64,000 bases of DNA from Sphingobacteriales bacterium. GTDB lineage: Bacteria > Bacteroidota > Bacteroidia > Sphingobacteriales > Sphingobacteriaceae. The notes beneath the pieces were generated by a model. The model saw only the letters and a program-made list of their open reading frames with translations, searched no databases and was not told the DNA's origin. Position 1 is the first letter of the stretch, and every line of letters starts with the position of its first letter. Shown one piece after another: positions 39,728 through 48,583 of this stretch. A program made the translations under genes and the position numbers. The stretch covers positions 152,530 through 216,529 of the forward strand of contig JANXOD010000024.1 in NCBI GenBank assembly GCA_025353765.1, read 5' to 3'.

Positions 39728-39793
39728 TTCAAACCCTCATCCCGAAAGCTTTCGGGGCTACGGGTTTTTCACGACAATCGGGTTTAGGGTTGA
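39728..39793. repeat. dispersed-type imperfect inverted repeat with internal palindrome
   Basis: TTCAAACCCTCATCCCGA...TCGGGTTTAGGGTTGAA enclosing CCCGAAAGCTTTCGGG. Confidence 0.75.
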
Positions 39794-39821
39794 AAAGCCT
39801 GTGAAAATACTTCGCAATATT

Positions 39822-40325
39822 TTATTGCTTTAAAATCTCAAAGTAATCTCGTTCTAATGTGTTTATTTTATCCATTAAAAAATCATAAAAACTACCGTCA
39901 TAGTCATAAAAGTCTTCGTCATTATTTAAACTAATTTCTCCATCTCTAAAAAACGCCTTTTCTCCTCCAGCTAATTTAAAAAACATAATTTCATCAGGTT
40001 TATTGGAGCTCTCTGCTAATAAAAAATCAGAAGGAATCCTTGCATCTGTAGAAAAGCCTAATACATGAAATCCATAATTAAATTTCCAATAAGGTAACAC
40101 GTCAAATTCTTGTGGCCTTGGCCATATCTTTGGATCAACTTCAAGAGCTATCGCCCCGAGAGTTAATACAAATTCTTTATATTCCTCCGGAAGCTGTATT
40201 TTAAATTTTTTTTCAAATTTTAAAACTTCCTGCTTGGTAACTAAAAACCTTTCTGAATTAAAATACATGAAATCATCAGAAAGATCAAAAAGCTTCTTCT
40301 TTATATCATTAATATTAAACTTCAT
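39822..40325 (-). CDS. SMI1/KNR4 (SUKH) family protein
   Basis: 'VTKQEVLKFEKKFKIQLPEEYKEFVLTLGAIAL...YDYDGSFYDFLMDKI'. Confidence 0.85.
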   Translation of the reverse strand: MKFNINDIKKKLFDLSDDFMYFNSERFLVTKQEVLKFEKKFKIQLPEEYKEFVLTLGAIALEVDPKIWPRPQEFDVLPYWKFNYGFHVLGFSTDARIPSDFLLAESSNKPDEIMFFKLAGGEKAFFRDGEISLNNDEDFYDYDGSFYDFLMDKINTLERDYFEILKQ

Positions 40326-40547
40326 TTTATATTTTATTAAAGTTATTTGACTCCTTAAATATATCAGTTGTTTTCAACTAATCCTTTGCTTCTTTGAAAA
40401 GTATTTTATAATTGGAAGGCCAAAGCTATTCCCTTATAAAAACTCTAACTAATAAAAATCTATTATATTTAAGAGCAATTAATTTGAGAATAATTAGAGT
40501 TTTGCACTAATAATTGCAACTTTAAAAATTTAAGTTTAATAAAAAAA

Positions 40548-41183
40548 ATGAAAGAGCCTCTTAATCATAACAATAAGAAAATAAATATATTCTTTTGGAT
40601 AATGTTAAGTTTTTTATTCTTAATTCTTTATCCATCTCTGGGATATGCCCAAAGTAAAAAAGGCATCAAACTAACAAAAATACAAGAAGCCAGGGAAGAT
40701 ATTTCATACGATTCTACAGATGCAAATGCACATTATAATCTGGGATTAGCATTAATGAGAACCATCGAAACCTCCCTGCATGCACGAAAGATGCTGGATT
40801 TACATGAACAAAAAATTGCGGACGAAGCAGAAGAATCATTTAAAAAAGCTCTGTTTTTAACAAATAATGCACATGGCCGGGCTGCTATTATGCTAAGTAT
40901 GTTACTTCGGTTTCAAAAACAATATGAAGCAGCAATTCCGTATGCTCAAATTGGCTTACAATTGCCCCCCGAATCACAGGATTATACCATCGCTGTAGAT
41001 GTAATTGCAGCCTGTTATACAGAAACAGGTAAAACAAAAGAAGCTCTAGACATTCTTAAAGAAGCCTTGCAATACCATCCTGACGATTCTGTTTTACAAG
41101 AAGATTATGATATATTATCTTCTAAATTAGAGAACGAATTAACACCTCCCCTCCGATGGCAGACCGTGAGAAAAAAGCCATAG
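40548..41183 (+). CDS. TPR-repeat protein with N-terminal signal/TM
   Basis: 'FWIMLSFLFLILYPSLGYAQ' and TPR-like 'TDANAHYNLGLALMR...YAQIGLQLPPESQDYTIAVDVIAACYTETGKTKEALDILKEALQ'. Confidence 0.75.
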   Translation: MKEPLNHNNKKINIFFWIMLSFLFLILYPSLGYAQSKKGIKLTKIQEAREDISYDSTDANAHYNLGLALMRTIETSLHARKMLDLHEQKIADEAEESFKKALFLTNNAHGRAAIMLSMLLRFQKQYEAAIPYAQIGLQLPPESQDYTIAVDVIAACYTETGKTKEALDILKEALQYHPDDSVLQEDYDILSSKLENELTPPLRWQTVRKKP

Positions 41184-41326
41184 CACTGGGTACTGAATTA
41201 CAAGATACGTTAATGAAAATACAAAACTCTTCTGATTTGGAAAAAGTTAAGAAGCAAAAAAGAGAACAGGCAATGGAAGATTATCAAACAAAAATAACTG
41301 CACTTTATCAACAAAAAAGTAATTAG
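41156..41326 (+). CDS. 56-aa charged small ORF overlapping the TPR gene 3' end, or its frameshifted C-terminus
   Basis: Own translation: MADREKKAIALGTELQDTLMKIQNSSDLEKVKKQKREQAMEDYQTKITALYQQKSN; not in ORF track. Confidence 0.4.
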   Translation: MADREKKAIALGTELQDTLMKIQNSSDLEKVKKQKREQAMEDYQTKITALYQQKSN

Positions 41327-41336
41327 CCTTATTCTA

Positions 41337-41753
41337 TCATTCCTTTTTACGAAGTAAATCCCGAATGTCTGTAAGCAATGATTCTTGTTTTGTAAATGCA
41401 ACTTCCTGAGCTAAGGTCTTACGTCTGATACTATTAATCCCTTTAACCAATAGAAAAACTGCAAAAGTAATAATCAAAAATTCGAACACAGCTTGAATAA
41501 ATGCTCCATAAGCAACTACTGGTGCTCCGGCCTGCCTTGCTGCTGCCAAACTATCATAATGCTTCCCATCCAAAGAATATAGTAAATCTACAAAGCTTAC
41601 TCCACCCAATAATTTCCCTATAGGAGGAAGAACAATATCGTTTACGAAAGAATTAACTATTTTTCCGAAGGCGGCACCTATGATAATACCAACTGCCAGA
41701 TCAATTACATTTCCACGGATAGCGAACTCCTTGAATTCTTTAACGAAACTCAT
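41337..41753 (-). CDS. mscL: large-conductance mechanosensitive channel
   Basis: Start MSFVKEFKEFAIRGNVIDLAVGIIIGAAFGKIVNSFVNDIVLPPIGKLLGGVSF. Confidence 0.97.
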   Translation of the reverse strand: MSFVKEFKEFAIRGNVIDLAVGIIIGAAFGKIVNSFVNDIVLPPIGKLLGGVSFVDLLYSLDGKHYDSLAAARQAGAPVVAYGAFIQAVFEFLIITFAVFLLVKGINSIRRKTLAQEVAFTKQESLLTDIRDLLRKKE

Positions 41754-41921
41754 TTTATCTATGTTTATTTGAAGTATTCTATATCTAAATCTAAAAAAAT
41801 AAATTACTTTCACAAAAAGAACACTCAATTTCTATTACTTGTTTTGGAAGGTTTAATATAATTTTCTTTAGCATAGAAGTCATACCCCAGATTTATGTAG
41901 TTTTGTTCTTTATTAATCACG

Positions 41922-43394
41922 ATGTTACGACAAAATCTTCAGCAAAAGTTACTTCAAAAGCTTTCTCCCCAGCAAATACAATTTATAAAGCTATTACAGG
42001 TACCTACTGTTGCCCTTGATACCCGCATTAAAGAAGAGCTGGAAGAAAATCCTGCATTGGAAGATCTTAGCTTGGCTAATATGAATGAGCCTGTGGAAGA
42101 ATATCCGGATCGCGATCCAGACGAAGACACTTTTAATGCAGAAGAAAGTCATGATGATTTTGAAGAATTTAATGTGGATGATTACATTCAGGATGATAAT
42201 GTAAACGATTATGGGTCAAAATATGATCAAAATGGTGATGAGGATGATGAAAGAAAAGAAATACCAATTGCCATACAGAGTTCTTTTTTTGAAAGTTTAC
42301 AGGCTCAATTAGATCTGGCACCATTATCTGACAAGGATTTTATAATAGGTCAACAAATTATAGGCAGTCTGGATGATGATGGATATTTAAGGCGACCACT
42401 AAACTCTTTAATTGATGATTTGGCCTTTTCACAAAATGTATTTGCAGAAGAAGACGAAGTTGAAGAAATGCTTAAGATTATCCAATCATTCGACCCTGCA
42501 GGTGTTGGTGCCCGTGATCTGCAAGAATGTCTGCTCATTCAGCTTAGAAAAAGAGATCATATTCCATCTGTAAAAAAAGCAATTATTGTTGTTGAGCAAT
42601 ATTTGGATGAGTTTACAAAAAAACATTATGACAAGCTCGAGAAATCATTAAACATGGATTCGGAAGAACTTAGAGAGGTTGTAAATGAAATTTTAAAACT
42701 AAACCCAAAACCCGGAGATTCTAATGCGGTTACCACAAAACAATTACAGGTTATCCCGGATTTTCACATCATAAATAATGATGGAATTTTATTCTTAACG
42801 CTCAATTCTAAAAATGCCCCGGAGCTTCGTGTGAGCCGCTCTTACCAGGAAATGTTTGAACATTATGACAAAACAGCTCAAAAAGATAAAAAATTAAAAG
42901 AAGCTGTTCAGTTTGTGAAGCAAAAATTAGATTCGGCAAAATGGTTTATTGATGCCATAAAACAGCGGCAGCAAACTTTATTAAAAACTATGAATGCCAT
43001 TATGCATTACCAATATGATTATTTCCTTACAGGGGATGATAAAAATTTAAGGCCTATGATCCTTAAAGATATTGCTGATACAATCGGAATGGATATTTCC
43101 ACTGTATCCCGTGTTGCAAATTCAAAATATGTTCAAACTGAGTTTGGCACCTTTTTATTAAAATCATTCTTTTCTGAAGCAATTCAAATGGATAGTGGTG
43201 AAGAAGTTTCTAATAAAGAAGTGAAAAAGATTTTAGAAGAATGCATCGGCAAAGAAGATAAGCGCAGACCATTGGCAGATGAGAAACTAACCGATATTCT
43301 GAAAGAAAAAGGATATAACATTGCCCGCCGAACAGTAGCAAAATACAGAGAAGCAATGAATATTCCTGTGGCAAGATTACGTAAAGAACTATAG
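41922..43394 (+). CDS. rpoN: RNA polymerase sigma-54 factor
   Basis: 'LQLLQVPTVALDTRIKEELEENPALE'-type N-terminus; RpoN box 'ARRTVAKYREAMNIP'. Confidence 0.97.
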   Translation: MLRQNLQQKLLQKLSPQQIQFIKLLQVPTVALDTRIKEELEENPALEDLSLANMNEPVEEYPDRDPDEDTFNAEESHDDFEEFNVDDYIQDDNVNDYGSKYDQNGDEDDERKEIPIAIQSSFFESLQAQLDLAPLSDKDFIIGQQIIGSLDDDGYLRRPLNSLIDDLAFSQNVFAEEDEVEEMLKIIQSFDPAGVGARDLQECLLIQLRKRDHIPSVKKAIIVVEQYLDEFTKKHYDKLEKSLNMDSEELREVVNEILKLNPKPGDSNAVTTKQLQVIPDFHIINNDGILFLTLNSKNAPELRVSRSYQEMFEHYDKTAQKDKKLKEAVQFVKQKLDSAKWFIDAIKQRQQTLLKTMNAIMHYQYDYFLTGDDKNLRPMILKDIADTIGMDISTVSRVANSKYVQTEFGTFLLKSFFSEAIQMDSGEEVSNKEVKKILEECIGKEDKRRPLADEKLTDILKEKGYNIARRTVAKYREAMNIPVARLRKEL

Positions 43395-43469
43395 ATTAAA
43401 ATGATCAAATGAATCAGGAATAAAATATTCATTCTCATTTTGACATTCAATCATTCCTATATACCTTCC

Positions 43470-44483
43470 CTACCAAAACCGATGAGGGCAAGTTACCTTA
43501 TAATGGTTATTGAGCAATAACCCTAACACAATTTCATGAGTTCCATTACTTACCGAACGCAAGTTGGAAGTAGTGAAATCATACGAATAGCTCAAATTAA
43601 CTAATGATCCGGCATTAAAACCTAATAAGGCTGCAAAGGAATCATCTTTCCTATAACTTCCTCCCATCCAAAATTTATCTTTAAAAGCTATTTTTATGTT
43701 TAAATCTATAGATACAGGTGCAGGTGAAACCAGTTTTACCATAGTGGATGGGATTGCAGTAATATTCTCACTTAAATAAAACTTATAGCCAGCTGTTAAA
43801 AACACATGAGGTACCTGTTTACCCTCGTTATATGAGGCATTATTGGTAAAAGAAATAGGCCTGAATAATAACTGCTGAGCAGAAACACCTGCAAAATATT
43901 GTGGCCCATAAAACCACACTCCAACTCCAAGATCAGGCTGAATTTTGCTGCTTTCATCAATAGCAATAGCAGGATCCAGATTGTTTTCGAGCGTAATTTT
44001 AGAAGCATCAAGGCTAATTTTTGAAATACCGGCAGCAATACCTACTGCAATATTTGCTTTTTCTGTAAGCCCTAAATGATAAGCATAGGTTAGATCTATA
44101 TTTGTTGTGGATATCGGTCCAACTTTATCCGAAACTGCATAAAAACCTATCCCATGATGAGGTTCTGAAGCCATATAGTTTTGTGTATAACTTCTACTCA
44201 TAGGGTTATCGCCATCATTTTCAAATGAAGTTGCATTATCGTACAAAAATTTTTTGCCTAAAGGCGCATGAATAGAAATATAAGATGTTACAGGTGCATT
44301 TTCTAAGCCTTCCCATTGGTTGCGGTAACCAGCCTTTACATCTGTATAATTTTCGATTCCGGAAATTGCAGGGTTAAGAATAAAATTATTGAAAATATAT
44401 TGAGTGTATTGTGGCCTTTGTTGCCCCATTACAGTTCCACTAAAAAGCATGAAAAGAAATAGACTTTCTATCTTTTTAATCAT
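43470..44483 (-). CDS. type IX secretion system membrane protein, PorP/SprF family
   Basis: 'QQRPQYTQYIFNNFILNPAISGIENYTDVKAGYRNQWEGLENAPVTSYISIHAPLG'. Confidence 0.93.
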   Translation of the reverse strand: MIKKIESLFLFMLFSGTVMGQQRPQYTQYIFNNFILNPAISGIENYTDVKAGYRNQWEGLENAPVTSYISIHAPLGKKFLYDNATSFENDGDNPMSRSYTQNYMASEPHHGIGFYAVSDKVGPISTTNIDLTYAYHLGLTEKANIAVGIAAGISKISLDASKITLENNLDPAIAIDESSKIQPDLGVGVWFYGPQYFAGVSAQQLLFRPISFTNNASYNEGKQVPHVFLTAGYKFYLSENITAIPSTMVKLVSPAPVSIDLNIKIAFKDKFWMGGSYRKDDSFAALLGFNAGSLVNLSYSYDFTTSNLRSVSNGTHEIVLGLLLNNHYKVTCPHRFW

Positions 44484-44487
44484 GAAA

Positions 44488-46171
44488 CTACCTCAAAATT
44501 GTAACTGAACCCGTTATCAGTTTCCTGCCATTTCTAGGATTAACGATGTAGTAATAAGTGCCGACGGGCAAATCTATATTATTATACCTTCCATTCCACG
44601 GTATGGGATATCCCGATGAGGTAAATACTTTCTCGCCATAGCGGTTATATATTTCCACCGTAGCATCAGGATAAGTATTAAGATATTTAATATCCCATTC
44701 ATCATTAATACCATCGCCATTAGGTGTAAAGGTGTTAGGAACACTTGGAGATGATAGCACTTTAACAAAAACGTCATCTGTTACAGAACAATCTTTATCC
44801 GAAGTAATAGTTAAGATATAGATCATATCGGTTTCAGGTGAAGCAATAGGATTTAATATATCATCGCGATCTAAACCTCTGGACGGTGTCCATTTATATT
44901 TGATGTTTTCACCTAAAGCTTTTGCCTGCAATTGGATTTGCCCTCCATCCAGTATAGTCTGATCCGGACCAGCATCCAGCTTTGGTGTAGGATAAACCAT
45001 AATATCCTGAGTTTTATAATCTGTACAGCCATTTGAAGCCATATAAGTATAAGTAAGAGTATGTGGCCCTATACCCGCTTTAGCAGGATCAAATATTCCC
45101 GTAGAGGAAATACCATCTCCTGTAAACTCTCCTATGCCGGGAATCGTATGTAATTCTTGTGCCTGTGTTATTTGATAAGGTAATTTTTCTTCACATACCC
45201 CTGGAATAACATCAAATTGAACTTCCGGGACTGCATGAAGAGTTACCGGTATAATTAAATCTGAAATGCATGTAGCACCAGAATAAGCAACCATCCTTAC
45301 GTTATAAATCTTGGTTAAGGGTGTATGAAAAACAGGGTATTGATGGGAATATTGCTTTGCAGTCTGACCTCTTAAATTAGGATGATCATCCAGCACTTTC
45401 GTATTAGGATCATTGGTATAATCAAAATACCATTCAATGCTTGTTATTTGTCCAAAATCTACGGTTGCTTTATCTTCAAAAATTACCGGATCTATACTAC
45501 ATAATTTATTTGAGTTTAAAATATTAAACTGTGCTTTAGGCGTACTTCCATTTACTGTAAAAGGCTTTATTAGTGTAACAGGGCATCCATTTATACTCGT
45601 TACGGTTAGTTTCACATCATAATTGGCGGCAACGGTATACGCATGTGATGGATTTTTTTGACCTGATGTATTCGGATGTTGTGCATTTGCAAACTGATCA
45701 CCAAAATCCCATGAATAAGTAAAGTTAGATTCAGTTCCATCAACAATACTTGACTTATCTTTAAATAAAGCCAAGCCATCACTAATACAAAAAGCAGGCG
45801 TTTCAAAATCTACCTGTGGTAAATCATGAATAGTTAGCTGATGAGTAATTTCTGCACCAATGCATCCTTTCTCAGTTTCTACACTTAGCTTTACATCATA
45901 TTTCCCTGCTTTATTAAATGTATGTGGAGGGTTTTTTACTGCTGATGATAAGGTTTGTCCATCGCCAAAATCCCAGTTCCATTTTACAATAGTACCATCA
46001 ACAGTAGTAGATTTATCGAAAAAATTAACAGCCTGGTTTTCACATAAAAATGTAGAATAGGTAAAATCTGCTATGGGTTGCTCACGAATATGGATTTTTT
46101 TTGATACTACCCCTGATGTACAGCCTGTTTCCCCCTCTACAACTAAGTGTACATTAAAATCACCAGCTTTG
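44488..46171 (-). CDS. PKD-repeat and gliding-motility C-terminal (CHU_C) part of a T9SS surface protein, out of frame with its N-terminal part
   Basis: ORF track gives 44488..45774 (TTG start), but the frame stays open back past 46171 (IKAGDFNVHLVVEGETGC...KWNWDFGDGQTLSSAVKNPPHTF...); C-terminus 'PNTFTPNGDGINDEWDIKYLNTYPDATVEIYNRYGEKVF'. Confidence 0.85.
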
Positions 46172-48083
46172 ATATATATATATGTTTGGGATTTGCAATA
46201 TCTGAAGTGCTTCCATCACCAAAATCCCAGGTCCATTTATTGATTATTCTTCCGGCATCTGTACTTAAATCCTTAAAATTAATTTCACTACCAAGACAAG
46301 TATCCTTGCTTGATGATGAAAAATCAGATACTGGAAGATCGTAAACGTTAAAATTAAAGTTTATATCTTCACTGGGATTACATCCTATAGGATTGGGGTT
46401 GACCGCAGTTACTACAATTTTGTAATTGTTATTTGTAGGGAAAACGGGAGCATTACCTGGAAATTTGTACACATAAACCGGTTTCCCATCTACTGTTTCA
46501 GTATCGAATAATATAGGATTAGGATCCTGAACTACCGGATCACCTTTACCTAAATCCCATTCTAAATCATCGGTTTGATAGGGTAACCTTAAAAATAACG
46601 AAACAGGTTCATTAACACAGCCACTGGAAACAACATTGCCGTTTATTGTACTGGTAATAGTTAAGTTTTGAAACAGGTTTTTAACATCGGCCCCAGCCAA
46701 ATACGCATAAGATTCTACCTGACCATAGCCATACGCAATAGCTATAAAGCCACCCTTTGCTGTAATCCGATGCTGTGCTTGCAAATTAGTTACATCTATA
46801 ATTACATAGCTGTATTGATTATCTATGGTTTTGAAAACACTATTGATCGCATTTCCATCTAATTTTAATGAGGGTGCATCTGCTGTTTTAATGATTACAT
46901 TGAGATAGTATGTTTGAATATTGGTATTTACCCCACTCACACTGCCTAGCTTAGAATAAACCGTAATATCACTTAAGGTTTGTTCTATTGGATTTAACAT
47001 CGTAAGCTCGGGATCTCCTCTAAATGAGGCAGTCTGTGTATTAGACGAGTTTTTCAAGTTACAGGTTTGTGATGTTTGCAGTTGTGCCACTCCGATGGGT
47101 TTATCTGCCGAAATAACATTAGGAGTAGTGGCAAAAAAGGTAATGATCTGCCCTTTCGTATATGGATTGGCTAAAGGAGTACCATTTGCGATAGCTGTGC
47201 TTCCGTTTACCGTTACAGTGGTATTATCTTGTGCAACTATAATCCGGATAATATCCGTATTGCCATTTTCTGAATTGAAGAAAGGTGCTGTGACATAATT
47301 TTTACCCCAGGAAGAGATTGGAAACAATTGCTGATAAATATTATCGCCACCACTGGGAACCCGGGAACTCCCGGCTTCACAAAATGCAACCCAGGTATTG
47401 CCTGAGAAAAATGCCAGCGGTTTACAATTACCAACGGTGCGAATATAGGAGCCTGATAAATCGGCAACAGCCTGGTATTGATAAATATCTCCTTTATTTA
47501 ATTGTATGGTAAAAGGAATATTAATGGCATGTATACCATCAGTGCTTGCGGCCTTGGGTGTTATTTCAATAATGGTATTATCTTCAACCGCAAGTGCAGT
47601 AAATTCTGAAAAAGCCAGCCCTGCATTTGTAGGGCTTGTATTATTGTATGAAAAAGCATAGTAATCTTTACCTAAAGCGCTTGTTGGTAAAATAAGAGAG
47701 CCTCCGGTACGGGCACTGCTTGAAATGATAGAGAAAACAGATATGGGCTGATCTGTAGTAATATGAATGCCTTTATTGATTTCGGTTAGGTTAGATGAAC
47801 CTATGTATACATTAAATATATTAGGATCAACAAATACGGGAGTGACTACATTCGCAATTATATTACCGGCCGAAATAATATTGCCATTAGCCTGTACTTT
47901 ATAAGAAGTAGTTACATCGGAGGATAAGAAGAGGGTCATTCTTGAGTTTAGTTCATCAATATGGCCTGCATAAGCCACCCAGAAATCAGTTCCCTTATTA
48001 GAAGTTTGGGCCTTAGAGTTCAGCGTAAACACAAAAATAATGGATATCATTAATCCAATCTTTTTAAGTTGCTTTAAGAACAT
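46143..48083 (-). CDS. N-terminal part of the same surface protein (IgGFc-binding-like N-terminus plus first PKD), ending early after the (AT)6 tract
   Basis: Signal peptide; 'GTDFWVAYAGHI...'; PKD 'NKWTWDFGDGSTSDIANPKHIY' then off-frame 'ISKLVILMYT*'. Confidence 0.85.
   Translation of the reverse strand: MFLKQLKKIGLMISIIFVFTLNSKAQTSNKGTDFWVAYAGHIDELNSRMTLFLSSDVTTSYKVQANGNIISAGNIIANVVTPVFVDPNIFNVYIGSSNLTEINKGIHITTDQPISVFSIISSSARTGGSLILPTSALGKDYYAFSYNNTSPTNAGLAFSEFTALAVEDNTIIEITPKAASTDGIHAINIPFTIQLNKGDIYQYQAVADLSGSYIRTVGNCKPLAFFSGNTWVAFCEAGSSRVPSGGDNIYQQLFPISSWGKNYVTAPFFNSENGNTDIIRIIVAQDNTTVTVNGSTAIANGTPLANPYTKGQIITFFATTPNVISADKPIGVAQLQTSQTCNLKNSSNTQTASFRGDPELTMLNPIEQTLSDITVYSKLGSVSGVNTNIQTYYLNVIIKTADAPSLKLDGNAINSVFKTIDNQYSYVIIDVTNLQAQHRITAKGGFIAIAYGYGQVESYAYLAGADVKNLFQNLTITSTINGNVVSSGCVNEPVSLFLRLPYQTDDLEWDLGKGDPVVQDPNPILFDTETVDGKPVYVYKFPGNAPVFPTNNNYKIVVTAVNPNPIGCNPSEDINFNFNVYDLPVSDFSSSSKDTCLGSEINFKDLSTDAGRIINKWTWDFGDGSTSDIANPKHIYISKLVILMYT
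46172..46183. repeat. (AT)6 dinucleotide tract at the frame break
   Basis: GATATATATATATG; removal of one AT joins the two frames as NPKHIYIKAGDFNVHLVV. Confidence 0.92.
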
Positions 48084-48259
48084 ACCCGATTATAATGCAG
48101 CATTCATTAAAATTTAAAACATGCTTGTTAAAAAAACGCAATAATGGCTTTAAATATACGAAATGCTTAGTATACCAAACAACATTTCTAAGGATACGTC
48201 ATTAAATTTGGGATATTAGAGCGTGTTTAAGTCACATTGGAAGTTTTCAAAATTTTGGA

Positions 48260-48502
48260 TTGGGAGCCTTCAGAGAACTGTGTTACTTTACTATGCCGGG
48301 AGCTAACGATGGCGGAGGCAAAACTCTGGTTGGCACAGGTAAAACTAGTGATGGCGGAAGCAAAACTCCTATTGGCATAGGCAAAACTAGCGATGGCGGA
48401 GGTAAAATTCCTATTGGCACAGGTAAAACTAGCAATGGCAGAGGTAAAATTCCTGTTGGCACAGGCAAAACTAGCGATGGTGCTAATATAATTCCTGTCT
48501 AA
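48260..48502 (+). CDS. ORF encoding 14-aa tandem repeats, coding status uncertain
   Basis: (D/N)GGGKTPIGTGKTS repeats; ATG at 48260 or 48293. Confidence 0.35.
   Translation: MGAFRELCYFTMPGANDGGGKTLVGTGKTSDGGSKTPIGIGKTSDGGGKIPIGTGKTSNGRGKIPVGTGKTSDGANIIPV
48308..48500. repeat. 42-bp tandem repeat, about 4.5 units
   Basis: Units start at 48308, 48350, 48392, 48434, 48476; consensus GATGGCGGAGGTAAAATTCCTATTGGCACAGGTAAAACTAGC. Confidence 0.93.
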
Positions 48503-48583
48503 GTGTTGTCAGGTAGAAATAATTCTCAACACTTAAAAACAGTTTCAAACAAATAAATAGAAAAAGTATACAAATCAATCTCC

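Noticed and set aside
45437-47512. Plus-strand ORFs across the PKD surface-protein gene
   Set aside because: Opposite strand of coding PKD repeats; no homology signal.
48200-48260. IS-end-like GAGCGTGTTTAA upstream of the 14-aa repeat ORF
   Set aside because: No matching second end or transposase fragment found nearby.
48283-48468. Antisense Pro/Leu-rich ORF in the 42-bp repeat
   Set aside because: Open frame is a by-product of the 42-bp period; no start context or domain.
48308-48480. P-loop ATPase based on repeated GTGKTS
   Set aside because: Motif recurs only because of the 14-aa repeat; no Walker B or fold-supporting sequence.
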